Of a DNA stretch of 64,000 nucleotides, positions 26,020-34,688 are shown piece after piece; the stretch's first letter is position 1; the number at the start of each line of letters is the position of its first letter. The notes under the pieces were generated by a model. The model did not search any database, was not told the DNA's origin, and saw only the letters and a program-made list of their open reading frames with translations. The position numbers were made by a program, and so were the translations under genes. This DNA comes from an uncultured Lachnospiraceae bacterium (GTDB taxonomy: Bacteria > Bacillota > Clostridia > Lachnospirales > Lachnospiraceae), in NCBI GenBank assembly GCA_910587295.1, contig CAJULP010000077.1, positions 1 through 64,000 on the forward strand, written 5' to 3'.

Positions 26020-27792
26020 ATGGACATATTCAGCATACTGACTATGATAGGAGGTCTGGCCCTTTTTCTGTATGGAATGCAGGTAATGGGGGATGGGTTG
26101 AAGAAAGCGTCAGGCGGTAAGCTTGAAATGATCTTAGAGAAGCTTACTTCTAATAAGATGATGGCGGTTTTGCTGGGCGCAGGAGTTACGGCGGTGATCC
26201 AGTCTTCGTCAGCAACCACCGTTATGGTGGTGGGCTTTGTCAATTCAGGGATTATGAAGCTTTCTCAGGCAGTGGGGGTCATTTTAGGCGCTAATGTGGG
26301 GGCCACCCTTACGGCATGGCTTTTGAGCCTTACCGGGGTGGAAGGTTCTAATTTCTTTTTACAGCTTTTAAAGCCTTCTTCCTTTTCGCCGATATTGGCG
26401 ATTACCGGCGTCATCATCCTTGCTATGAGTAAAAGGGAGAGACAAAAAGACGTGGCTTCCATCATGATCGGTTTTGCGGTACTGATGTTTGGAATGGATG
26501 CCATGTCGGGTGCGGTAGAGCCATTGGCGGATATGCCGGAGTTTACGCATATCCTTTTGGTATTTTCCAATCCTGTCCTTGGCATGCTGGTGGGTCTTGT
26601 GATCACGGCGGTGATTCAGTCTTCGGGAGCTTCCATTGGTATTTTGCAGGCTCTTTGCGTTTCCGGGATCGTGAATTATTCCACGGCCATTCCGATCATA
26701 ATGGGGCAGAATGTGGGTACCTGTGTAACGGCCCTTTTGTCCAGCGTGGGTGCAAGCAAGAACGCAAGGAGGGCGGCCTTGATCCACCTTTATTACAATA
26801 TTATCAAGACAGTAGCGTTTATGGCGGTTTTTTATACATTAAATGCAATCTTCCACTTTTCATTTATGGACAAGCCGATTCCGGCGCTTGGGGTAGCGTT
26901 TATCCATACGGCCTTTAATATCGTGGCGGTGGTCATCATGTTCCCGGTCAGTTTTGTACTGGAAAAGCTTGCCTATCTATCTATCCCGCAGGGGGAAGAA
27001 GAACTGGAAGAAAAAGAGCTTGCCAAGGGAGAGATACAGATTTTGGATGCCAGGTTCTTAAATACGCCGGGCCTTGCGCTGGAGCATTGCAAAAATGCGG
27101 CGGTAGATATGGCCGGATATGCAAAGGAGGCATTATTTTTGGCGATCAGTCTTTTGGATCATTACAGTGAGAAGAAGGCTGACAGGGTGATAGAGCTGGA
27201 GGAACTGGTAGATCACTATGAAGATGGTCTGGGCGCTTATCTGGTAAAATTGAGCAGCAAGCACCTGACACAAAAAGACAGCCAGGAATTGTCGGTACTG
27301 CTGCATTGTATTGGTGACTTTGAGCGGATTTCCGACCATGCTGTCAATGTGATGGAATCTGCGAAGGAAATGCGTGATAAAGATCTTTCTTTCTCTAAAA
27401 AAGCCCAGGAAGAGCTGATAATCTTTACGAAAGCGGTAAAGGATATCGTGGAAGCTTCCGTTTTGGTATTTAAGCAGGAAGACTTAAAGCTGGCCGGTAT
27501 GGTGGAGCCTTTAGAGGAAGTGATAGATTACTTGAACGCAGAAGTAAAACGGCGCCATATCAAAAGGCTTCGGAAGGGGAAATGTACTATTGAAATGGGG
27601 TTTGTGCTTTCGGATCTGAGTACAAACTATGAAAGGGTTGCGGATCATTGTTCCAATATCGCAATCTGTCTTTTGCAGCTGAACGAGGAAACTTTTGGAA
27701 CTCATGAGTATCAGGACAGTCTGACGAACAAGGACAATGCGGAGTTTATGGAAGAAGTAAAGCGGCTGCGGGAACAATATAAATTGCCGTAA
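26020..27792 (+). CDS. Na+/phosphate cotransporter with PhoU-like C-terminal domain
   Basis: The 590-residue membrane protein has the two inverted repeats of the NptA/SLC34 family, marked by VIQSSSATT (about 68-76) and VIQSSGASI (about 200-208), with about eight to ten membrane helices (residues 1-330). The cytoplasmic C-terminal part (about 350-570) is PhoU-like helical bundles (ERISDHAVNV, YERVADHCSNI). It imports phosphate with sodium. It is a single gene after mfd. A small two-part inverted repeat (27794-27833) follows the stop but lacks a T run. Confidence 0.92.
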   Translation: MDIFSILTMIGGLALFLYGMQVMGDGLKKASGGKLEMILEKLTSNKMMAVLLGAGVTAVIQSSSATTVMVVGFVNSGIMKLSQAVGVILGANVGATLTAWLLSLTGVEGSNFFLQLLKPSSFSPILAITGVIILAMSKRERQKDVASIMIGFAVLMFGMDAMSGAVEPLADMPEFTHILLVFSNPVLGMLVGLVITAVIQSSGASIGILQALCVSGIVNYSTAIPIIMGQNVGTCVTALLSSVGASKNARRAALIHLYYNIIKTVAFMAVFYTLNAIFHFSFMDKPIPALGVAFIHTAFNIVAVVIMFPVSFVLEKLAYLSIPQGEEELEEKELAKGEIQILDARFLNTPGLALEHCKNAAVDMAGYAKEALFLAISLLDHYSEKKADRVIELEELVDHYEDGLGAYLVKLSSKHLTQKDSQELSVLLHCIGDFERISDHAVNVMESAKEMRDKDLSFSKKAQEELIIFTKAVKDIVEASVLVFKQEDLKLAGMVEPLEEVIDYLNAEVKRRHIKRLRKGKCTIEMGFVLSDLSTNYERVADHCSNIAICLLQLNEETFGTHEYQDSLTNKDNAEFMEEVKRLREQYKLP

Positions 27793-27873
27793 AAATAACA
27801 GAGTCCGTTTTATAGGACTGCTGAAATGTTATTCTGATATTAGGAAAGAAATCAGAGGACAGGAGGCAGGAAT

Positions 27874-27975
27874 ATGAAAGGATATCTTGTGAGCAACGGT
27901 TATATGGGAATGGTAGAAGGAAGATATATGCTTTTTGCCAGTGAGGAAGATTACTTAGAATATATGGAAAATTAA
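27874..27975 (+). CDS. Small protein of 33 residues, unknown
   Basis: A perfect AGGAGG (27861-27866) seven bases upstream supports translation from ATG 27874. The product begins MKGYLVSNGYMGMVEG, continues RYMLFASEEDYLEYMEN and is acidic and rich in Tyr and Met. Residues 1-20 could form a beta hairpin, the rest a short helix. I do not recognise the family. It stands alone between the phosphate transporter and the DNA glycosylase. Coding status rests on the ribosome binding site and the Gly/Tyr composition only. Confidence 0.55.
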   Translation: MKGYLVSNGYMGMVEGRYMLFASEEDYLEYMEN

Positions 27976-28050
27976 AAGCCTTAGGGTGAACAGGCTGCAA
28001 TCTGAGGTCTGCCGTAAAAGACCGGGGGAAGACCGGATTTGGGGGTCAAA

Positions 28051-28584
28051 ATGGCAAAACGATTAGGGAGAAGATACTATACTCAGCCGGCTACTGTCCT
28101 TGCGCAGGACCTGGTGGGGAAACTTCTGTGCCGGGGAACAGAGAACGGTGTTTTGAAATATCGTATCATGGAAACAGAGTGTTATTTTGGCGAGGAAGAT
28201 ACTGCATGCCATGCCAGCAGGGGCAGGACGGAGCGCACCAGGATTCTTTATGAAGAGGGAGGATGTGCTTATGTCTATCTTTGCTATGGGATGCATTCTC
28301 TTTTTAATGTAGTCACAGGGAAGTCAGGCCATCCCGAGGCTGTGCTGATCCGCGGTGTTACCGGATATAACGGGCCGGGCAAGCTGACCCGTAGGATGGG
28401 GATAGACAGGGGGTTAAACGGGGAGGATATGGTAAGCTCCAAACAGTTATGGATTGAGGATGACGGGTGCAGGCTGCCGGTCAGGAAGGATAAGCGGGTG
28501 GGGATTGATTACGCCACACCGGAGTACAGGGATATTCTGTGGCGGTATATTGGGGATGACGGAGTGTACAAACCACCCAAGTAA
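28051..28584 (+). CDS. 3-methyladenine DNA glycosylase (AAG/MPG family)
   Basis: The 177-residue enzyme removes alkylated bases, starting base excision repair. Family marks are LAQDLVGKLLCRG, the catalytic Glu in RIMETECYFGEEDTACH, ASRGRTERTRIL, and YVYLCYGMHSLFNVVTG. Length is close to that of bacterial relatives. I choose ATG 28051 (MAKRLGRRYY), preceded by GGGGG; an in-frame TTG at 28039 would add four residues. It is transcribed singly. Confidence 0.93.
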   Translation: MAKRLGRRYYTQPATVLAQDLVGKLLCRGTENGVLKYRIMETECYFGEEDTACHASRGRTERTRILYEEGGCAYVYLCYGMHSLFNVVTGKSGHPEAVLIRGVTGYNGPGKLTRRMGIDRGLNGEDMVSSKQLWIEDDGCRLPVRKDKRVGIDYATPEYRDILWRYIGDDGVYKPPK

Positions 28585-28698
28585 TCCCGGCAGGCGGTGA
28601 GAATGCCGGATTTGTGCGATGCCTTACGTCTGTTCACGTAAAATATCATCTTCTATACTTGAAGTAAACTATAGTTTTTTAGATAGGAGACTTTGAGT

Positions 28699-29067
28699 AT
28701 GAGAGATGAAATGAATAAGAAAGCGGAATGGTTAACGACACAAATGCTGTTAGACATGGGAGTGCCTGCACATCTGAAAGGATATCGTTATGTGCGGACT
28801 GCCCTGATCATGGTAGAGGAAGACATGAAAGTGGTAGGAAGCGTGACAAAGCTTCTTTATCCGGAATTAGCCAAGCGTTATAACACCACCAACGGCAAGG
28901 TAGAACGGGCGATCCGCAATGCCATTGAGGTATCGTGGGAAAGAGGGAACAAAAGCACTTTTGAGGAGCTGTTCGGATATTGTGCGGAAACAGGGCAGGG
29001 GAGACCTACCAACAGCGAGTACATAGCGGTAGTAGCGGATGCCGTAAGGATACAAATGCGAAAATAA
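28699..29067 (+). CDS. Stand-alone Spo0A C-terminal (effector) domain protein
   Basis: This 122-residue protein is nearly all Spo0A DNA-binding domain: VTKLLYPELAKRYNTTNGKVERAIRNAIEVSWERGN is split here across a recognition helix and the conserved RAIRNAIE-WERG segment (about residues 52-85). There is no receiver domain. The start is ATG 28699, eight bases after AGGAGA; an in-frame TTG at 28693 is too close to that site. It could act as an unregulated or competing binder of 0A boxes. Its neighbours, a DNA glycosylase and the pseC gene, give no hint of its target. Confidence 0.82.
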   Translation: MRDEMNKKAEWLTTQMLLDMGVPAHLKGYRYVRTALIMVEEDMKVVGSVTKLLYPELAKRYNTTNGKVERAIRNAIEVSWERGNKSTFEELFGYCAETGQGRPTNSEYIAVVADAVRIQMRK

Positions 29068-29086
29068 GCGGAAATGGAGAATGGAT

Positions 29087-30277
29087 ATGGAAAAACCTGC
29101 AATATGCGGAGGAACTCCGGTACGGAACACGAAGATTTTTTATGGACATCAATATATTGATGATGCTGACATTCAGGCAGTTGTGGATGTGATGCATGAC
29201 GATCTAACCTGTGGTCCTAAGATTAAAGAGCTTGAGGAAAAGCTGTGCCGGATTACCGGGGCTGAGTATGCGGTGGTCTGCAGCAACGGTACGGCGGCGC
29301 TGCATATTGCCGCACTGGCAGCCGGTGTGAAAGAAGGGGATGAGGTGATCACCACACCGATCACTTTTGCCGCATCTGCCAACTGTGCGCTGTATTGCGG
29401 GGCAAAGCCGGTGTTTGCGGACATCAACGAGGAAACCTATAACATTGATCCGGCCAGTGTAAAAGCGCTTACCACAGAAAAAACAAAAGCAGTGGTGGCG
29501 GTGGACTTTACGGGACAGTCGGTGGAGCTTGACCAGCTATTGGAGCATTGCCATAAGCATGGCATGGCGCTTATTGAGGACGGCGCTCATGTGATCGGAA
29601 CCCGTTATAAAGGTAAGTGCAATGGATCTATTGCGGATATGACAACTTTCAGTTTTCATCCGGTGAAGACCGTGACCTGTGGGGAAGGCGGCGCAGTGCT
29701 CACCAATCATGAGGAATATTATAAAAAGCTGCTTTTATATCGTGCCCATGGGATCACAAGGGATCCGTCATTGATGGAGCATGAGCCGGAAGGGCCCTGG
29801 TATTATGAGCAGGTAGAACTTGGGATGAACTACCGGCTTACGGATATCCAGGCGGCGCTTTTGATCAGCCAGCTTGATAAGCTTCCGATGTTTTCCGAAA
29901 GGCGTAAGCAGATCGTTAAAGCATACGACGAAGCGTTTTCCAGGCTGCCCCAGGTGTTTGTCCAGAAAGAAATACCGGAATCGGATACCACAAGGCATCT
30001 GTATATCCTGCGGCTTAATTTGGACAAGCTTTCGATCGGAAGGAAAGAGTTTTTTGAAGCCCTGGCAGCAGAAAATGTCTGCTGTAATGTGCATTATATT
30101 CCCACATATTATTTTCCGTATTATGAAAAGCTGGGGTATCAAAGAGGGATCTGCCCTAAGGCAGAGAAGCTCTATGAAGAAATCATAAGCCTGCCTTTGT
30201 ATTATGCCATGTCGGATCAGGATGTTAAGGATGTGATCTGTGCGGTGACGAAGATTGCGGAGTATTATAAGGCATGA
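29087..30277 (+). CDS. pseC: PseC-type UDP-4-keto-6-deoxy-sugar aminotransferase
   Basis: The 396-residue PLP enzyme belongs to the DegT/DnrJ/EryC1 family. It starts EKPAICGGTPVRN, has the SNGTAALHIAALA cofactor loop, IEDGAH, the PLP Lys in FSFHPVKTVTCGEGG, and GMNYRLTDIQAALL. The whole pattern is that of PseC, which aminates the 4-keto sugar made by PseB on the way to pseudaminic acid. PseB and a clear PseH are not in the window. An alternative ATG at 29081 lies too close to the GGAGA site. It opens a plus-strand glycan operon. Confidence 0.88.
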   Translation: MEKPAICGGTPVRNTKIFYGHQYIDDADIQAVVDVMHDDLTCGPKIKELEEKLCRITGAEYAVVCSNGTAALHIAALAAGVKEGDEVITTPITFAASANCALYCGAKPVFADINEETYNIDPASVKALTTEKTKAVVAVDFTGQSVELDQLLEHCHKHGMALIEDGAHVIGTRYKGKCNGSIADMTTFSFHPVKTVTCGEGGAVLTNHEEYYKKLLLYRAHGITRDPSLMEHEPEGPWYYEQVELGMNYRLTDIQAALLISQLDKLPMFSERRKQIVKAYDEAFSRLPQVFVQKEIPESDTTRHLYILRLNLDKLSIGRKEFFEALAAENVCCNVHYIPTYYFPYYEKLGYQRGICPKAEKLYEEIISLPLYYAMSDQDVKDVICAVTKIAEYYKA

Positions 30278-30302
30278 CGCAGTAAAGGATGGGGAATAAG
30301 GG

Positions 30303-31331
30303 ATGGAATTAAGTATCATTGTACCGGTTTATAATATGGCAGCGGATGATAAGCTCGTCTGGTGCCTTGATTCGCTTGTAGGACAGACAGTTTCCGACTA
30401 TGAGATCATAGCGGTGGATGACTGCTCTACGGATCATTCCCTGGAAATATTAAAGGAATACGAAAAGAAATATCCGGATAAGTTCCGTGTCATTGCTTCC
30501 CCGGAAAACAGAAAACAGGGGGGAGCCAAAAACTTGGGGCTTGCTAAGGCTAAGGGGGAATGGATCGGTTTTATTGACAGTGATGACTGGGTGACGAGAG
30601 ATTTTTATGAAAAGCTTCTTGGAAAGGCCAAGGAGACCGGTGCGGACATGGTTGGATGCGATTATCACCTGACCGGTGAGCACAGCATGGAAATCGGGCA
30701 GGTGGTCCACAACAATAAGAAAGAGCAGACGGGTATTTTGACGAAAGAAAAATACCGTTCCCTGATTTTGGACAGCGGCAGCCTGGTGGTGAAGATCTAT
30801 AAAAGGCATATTATTTTAGGCTATCCGAATCGTTTTCCGGAGCATATTTTTTATGAAGATAATGCCATCAGTAATTCATGGATGCTCCGGGCAAAACATT
30901 TCGAATATGTGGAGGAGCCGCTTTATTATTATTACCAGCATGATACCTCTACCGTTCATACCATTACAAAAAAAAGATGTGAGGACCGGATGGAAGCGGC
31001 AAGGGTGATGGTCAGGGAAGCAAAGGAATTTGGATTTCTGGAAGAGTATTACCCGGAGATAGAAAGCAGCTTTACAACGTTGTTTTATGTCAATACGCTG
31101 TTTACTTATATGGCCGGGATCGAGCGGAAAGAATACGGTTTTGTGAAAGCGTTAGGGAAGGAAATGAAGGAGACTTTTCCGGGATTTATGGAAAATAAGT
31201 ATTATCAGGAACGGGTTCATGAGGAAGAACGTAAACTGATCGCCATGCATATGCGGTCCACATGGTATTTTATCTTGTATTACCGGGTGCTGTGGGGGTA
31301 CCGGAAATTGAGGAAAAAGTTGAAAGGTTAA
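30303..31331 (+). CDS. GT2 glycosyltransferase (soluble, capsule type)
   Basis: The 342-residue protein has a GT-A domain at 1-110 (IIVPVYNM, AVDDCSTDHS, GAKNLGLAKAKGEWIGFIDSDDW) followed by a long helical C-terminal part without membrane spans. Similar enzymes add sugars to capsule or cell-wall glycans. The donor and acceptor are unknown. It lies 25 bases after pseC and is followed by a strong hairpin, so the two form a short unit. Confidence 0.88.
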   Translation: MELSIIVPVYNMAADDKLVWCLDSLVGQTVSDYEIIAVDDCSTDHSLEILKEYEKKYPDKFRVIASPENRKQGGAKNLGLAKAKGEWIGFIDSDDWVTRDFYEKLLGKAKETGADMVGCDYHLTGEHSMEIGQVVHNNKKEQTGILTKEKYRSLILDSGSLVVKIYKRHIILGYPNRFPEHIFYEDNAISNSWMLRAKHFEYVEEPLYYYYQHDTSTVHTITKKRCEDRMEAARVMVREAKEFGFLEEYYPEIESSFTTLFYVNTLFTYMAGIERKEYGFVKALGKEMKETFPGFMENKYYQERVHEEERKLIAMHMRSTWYFILYYRVLWGYRKLRKKLKG

Positions 31332-31340
31332 GATAAGAGG

Positions 31341-31366
31341 TATCCTGTCAGCGCGCTGACAGGATA
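31341..31366 (+). terminator. Perfect 13-bp-arm palindrome after the GT2 gene, probable terminator
   Basis: The 26 bases form a gapless palindrome starting TATCCTGTCAGCG, nine bases after the GT2 stop. AAATTTTATAAATATTTT follows, so the T tract is weak. It may stop the pseC-GT2 transcript. Its position at the left edge of a gene remnant leaves open that it marks an old insertion. Confidence 0.55.
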
Positions 31367-31773
31367 AATTTTATAAATATTTTGATTCGTCCATAGAATA
31401 TGAGGATGGTGCAAAGAAAATTTTCTTATATACAAAGGGAATAGAAGGAAACCCTAGCCAGAAGCTTTCAGATATGCTAAAATACATAGAAAAGACAACG
31501 GATAACAATGTGACAAATCAGGACATTGCATCCATCCAACAGCTTGTTGAAAGAGTGAAGCGTAAAAAGGAGGTTGGCATCAGTTATATGAAATCATGGG
31601 AAATTGAAAAAATGATTCGTGATGAAGCATATAGCGAAGGGGTAGATGGAGGAAAAGACAAGGTTAACCGTCTTATAGTCCTTTTAAGTGAGGCCGGCCG
31701 CAAGGACGATATTGTGAAAGCAGCCAGAGATAAGGATTATCAGGAACGGCTTTTTAAAGAATTTAATCTATAG
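31360..31773 (+). pseudogene. Rpn/transposase-like (PD-(D/E)XK) protein, C-terminal remnant
   Basis: The reading frame is open from 31360 but has no good start before ATG 31474. It encodes FLYTKGIEGNPSQKLSDM, a helical LKYIEKTTDN segment, VGISYMKSWEIEKMIRDEAYSEGV and a C-terminal helix ending KEFNL. This is the C-terminal half of Rpn family recombination-promoting nucleases; the N-terminal nuclease core is missing. A 99-residue product from 31474 is possible but would lack the catalytic part. It lies between two genes of the glycan block, so it is probably the scar of an old insertion. Confidence 0.65.
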
Positions 31774-31796
31774 TATACAGGAGGGAGGAAAATACC

Positions 31797-32330
31797 ATGG
31801 ATTATAAATCCACAAAAAACCTGGCCGCATATGCGGCAGGTGTCCAGTTTATCGCGGTTGTGATAACATATCTATTGTATGCGAATCAGGAGACGGTAAA
31901 ATCTTTTTTTTCAGCAACGGAAGAGATCATAAGGGTGCGTTCTATACCGGTTTCGTATTTCATCGTCAGTATCTGCCCGGCGTTTTTTTACTTCTTATAT
32001 ATGGGATTTCAAGTGTTTACAAAAGGAAAAGGCGGCAGCAAAAAGGCCGGCGCAATTCTCTTTTTTGTTCTGGGATGTGTGATAGGGATTGTTTTGGAGT
32101 TTGTTCCCAGAGTTGAGTCTATGCTGATTGGAACTAAGGGGGTTAGCGCATTAGCCAGCTATTCGGTGCTTAGCAGTGCAATCTCACTTTGTATACGGCC
32201 ATTTTCCATAGTAGCATTTGGGTTGTTTGCACTTTCGGCAGGGGGGAATTTATTTGCGGATGCCGCTGCAGGCAAACAGGATGATCATAAGAACGGCTAT
32301 GACGGTTATTATGGGGAATGGGGAAATTGA
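31797..32330 (+). CDS. Small membrane protein with four predicted helices, unknown
   Basis: The 177-residue protein has hydrophobic segments at about 11-30, 50-72, 82-102 and 125-150, and ends in a polar tail rich in Gly, Tyr and Asp (KNGYDGYYGEWGN). An AGGAGGGAGG site precedes the ATG, which supports real translation. I do not recognise the family. It sits between the Rpn remnant and the GT52-like gene, and its stop lies two bases before that gene's start. Confidence 0.6.
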   Translation: MDYKSTKNLAAYAAGVQFIAVVITYLLYANQETVKSFFSATEEIIRVRSIPVSYFIVSICPAFFYFLYMGFQVFTKGKGGSKKAGAILFFVLGCVIGIVLEFVPRVESMLIGTKGVSALASYSVLSSAISLCIRPFSIVAFGLFALSAGGNLFADAAAGKQDDHKNGYDGYYGEWGN

Positions 32331-32332
32331 CC

Positions 32333-33400
32333 ATGAAAAAACGTATTTATGTGTGCCACACATTTTATCATGTATATGTGGCCTGTCTGAAGGAATGTTA
32401 TCTTCCGGCATCGGAGCGGGGATGCGCGGATTTGGTGCTGAGCACCATGTCCAATGATTTTGGGAATTTAAAGGACAGGGCAGAGACATCTTCGTTTTTT
32501 GACCAGGTGTTTTGGTTTGATGAGAAAGAGGATCGTGCTTTTCCGGAGCTTTCCAAATATCACGTGGATCGTGGAAACCTGTTGATCAATATGTTGGCCC
32601 GTATCCGCTATACAAAGCTTCTTGGAAAGCTGCAGGAGCCATACGTTCCGGTGGACTTTAAGGGGTATCGGGATGTTTACGTGTTTTGTGATTCCGACCC
32701 CATAGGGTATTATCTGAATTACAAGAAGATCCCATATCATGCTTTGGAGGACGGGCTTGACTGTATCCGATATTATGATACGGCCAGGTATGATAACAGA
32801 GGGCATTTTGGGTTGAAGGCGTTTTTGTCTTCCTTAAATTTGATCTTTATCCAGAACGGATATGGGAAATACTGCATGGATATGGAGGTCAATAACATTT
32901 CCGTCTGCCCCTATCCCTGTAAAAAGTATATAGAGCTTCGGCGGGAGAAGCTGGTGGAACATTTAAGCGGGTCGGACAAGGATGAGATTTTGGCGCTCTT
33001 CCTTGAAAACATTGAGGAATTAAAAGAAAAATTTTCCTCCGGACTTAACCATGAGCACAAGGTGCTGATTCTGACAGAGCCTCTTTGTTCCCTGGAAGTC
33101 AGGGAACGGATCTTCCGGGATCTGGTCAGGGAACAAGGCGCGGGGGCGCAGGTGATCTTAAAGCTTCATCCCAGGGATCAACTGGATTATGAAAAATTAT
33201 TCCCGGAACTGATCATCCTTTCCGGAAAGTTTCCTATGGAGATCATGAATTTTATCCCGGGGCTTACGGTGGATAAGGTGGTGTCGGTGATGACGGTGCC
33301 TGATGGGATTCATTTTGCCAAAGAGATTATTTTTCTGGGTGAAGATTTTATGGACCGCTATGAGGCAAGGGAATTGCATTGCCAGAATGAACAGATATAA
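32333..33400 (+). CDS. GT52-like sialyltransferase-family glycosyltransferase
   Basis: The 355-residue protein begins RIYVCHTFYHVYVACLKE, like the CHTPLQ start of GT52 enzymes, has ALEDGLDCIRYY with the conserved acidic E-D-G, and the late ILKLHPRDQLDY segment that binds the CMP part of the donor. GT52 and related enzymes use CMP-activated nonulosonic acids. Here the neighbours make CMP-pseudaminic-acid-like sugar, so it is the best candidate to transfer it. I start at 32333 after GGGGA; ATG 32318 lies in the previous gene. Donor identity is inferred from context. Confidence 0.72.
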   Translation: MKKRIYVCHTFYHVYVACLKECYLPASERGCADLVLSTMSNDFGNLKDRAETSSFFDQVFWFDEKEDRAFPELSKYHVDRGNLLINMLARIRYTKLLGKLQEPYVPVDFKGYRDVYVFCDSDPIGYYLNYKKIPYHALEDGLDCIRYYDTARYDNRGHFGLKAFLSSLNLIFIQNGYGKYCMDMEVNNISVCPYPCKKYIELRREKLVEHLSGSDKDEILALFLENIEELKEKFSSGLNHEHKVLILTEPLCSLEVRERIFRDLVREQGAGAQVILKLHPRDQLDYEKLFPELIILSGKFPMEIMNFIPGLTVDKVVSVMTVPDGIHFAKEIIFLGEDFMDRYEARELHCQNEQI

Positions 33401-33448
33401 GGAACAGATGTGATAAGCAGGCAGAAAAAGGGAAAGATAGGTGCAGTC

Positions 33449-34648
33449 ATGAAAGCAGCGATCATAGGGGCCAGCGGGGAGTCTCTTTATACCATAAAAA
33501 AAGCACAGGCATATGGGCTTACAGCAGCGGCGCTTGATGGAAATCCAAAGGCGGCAGGGCTTTTGGCGGCGGACGAACCGGTGGTGGCAGATATCTCCGA
33601 TGAAGAAAATACAATCAGAGTGTTAAAACGTATCAAGCCGGATTTTGTCCTGACCGTGCCGATCGGAAGGTATTTGACAACGATAGGGGCGGTTAATGAC
33701 GCATTGGGATTACCCGGAATCAGCCGTAAGATGGCAGCGGTATGTACGGATAAGTTTTTGTTCCATAAAAGGTTACATGATAAAGGGCTTCGGGATGCCC
33801 GCTGCTACGGTATTATGGGGTGGGAAGCGGAAGATTCTCATGGAAGGGTGTATCAGGGAGAGAAGGAGATCTGTGATGTTATGCCTTTGACATTTCCTGC
33901 TATTTTAAAGCCAAGGTATGGCTCCGGCAGCAGGGGGATCCATATGTTAGCGGACCGGCAGCACATGCTGGCGGCACTGCGTGAGGTTTCCGGGGAACCT
34001 TATGTGTTGGAAGAATGCGTTGAAGGGGAAGAATATGGTGTGGACGGCGCTGTGATCGGCGGGCAGTTTACCATGATCCTTTTGCGCAGAAAAGAAAATA
34101 CACCGCCCCCGGCAAGGCAGGCGGTAGGTTACTTTTCGGTGCTGCCCGATAATGAGGTGTGGCAGCAGGTCTGCGGCCATATGGAAAAGGCAGTAAAGTG
34201 CCTGGAAATCAATGAATGCCTGCTTCATGCAGATGTGATCCGGTCAGCAAAGGGGCCTTTTGTAATAGAACTTTCGGCAAGGCCTTCCGGACATAATCTC
34301 CACAATCTGTTTACGCCTCTGTGCACCGGCATAGACCCGGCAGAGGAATATATCAGGTACCGGCTGGGGCTTTCCTACCGTTTTACGCCGGCTGAAGTGA
34401 AGCCTATGCTGATCCATTATTTTGATATGCAGGGTAAGGTGGCTTCGGTTCCCCATAAGGGAGATGTGGAGCGGATGACAGGGGCAGATGTGGCGGCCTG
34501 GGAATGCCATATCAAAGAGGGAGAAGAATTGGGCCCGGTTTCAGACGGGCATTCCCTGATGGGCAGAGGATTTTTTGTACTGGCAGGAGACAGTAACGCT
34601 GAACTTTTAAAACAGACGGAGGAGATCAAGGATTTGTTTATGGAGTGA
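33449..34648 (+). CDS. ATP-grasp ligase of the pseudaminate cluster
   Basis: The 399-residue protein has an N-terminal Rossmann-like fold (KAAIIGASGESLYTIKKA) and an ATP-grasp fold with AILKPRYGSGSRG, LEECVEGEEYGVDG and the metal-binding VIELSARPSGHN. Such enzymes make an acyl phosphate and join it to an amine. No PseH-type acetyltransferase lies in this cluster, and the opposite strand carries a PLP decarboxylase-like gene, so it may acylate the 4-amino sugar or amidate the sugar acid. An in-frame GTG at 33410, preceded by AAGGA, would add 13 residues. It converges on pseG. Confidence 0.85.
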   Translation: MKAAIIGASGESLYTIKKAQAYGLTAAALDGNPKAAGLLAADEPVVADISDEENTIRVLKRIKPDFVLTVPIGRYLTTIGAVNDALGLPGISRKMAAVCTDKFLFHKRLHDKGLRDARCYGIMGWEAEDSHGRVYQGEKEICDVMPLTFPAILKPRYGSGSRGIHMLADRQHMLAALREVSGEPYVLEECVEGEEYGVDGAVIGGQFTMILLRRKENTPPPARQAVGYFSVLPDNEVWQQVCGHMEKAVKCLEINECLLHADVIRSAKGPFVIELSARPSGHNLHNLFTPLCTGIDPAEEYIRYRLGLSYRFTPAEVKPMLIHYFDMQGKVASVPHKGDVERMTGADVAAWECHIKEGEELGPVSDGHSLMGRGFFVLAGDSNAELLKQTEEIKDLFME

Positions 34649-34688
34649 TTCTTGGGATAAGTACATTGTTTATCTCACAAGGGAGAGT

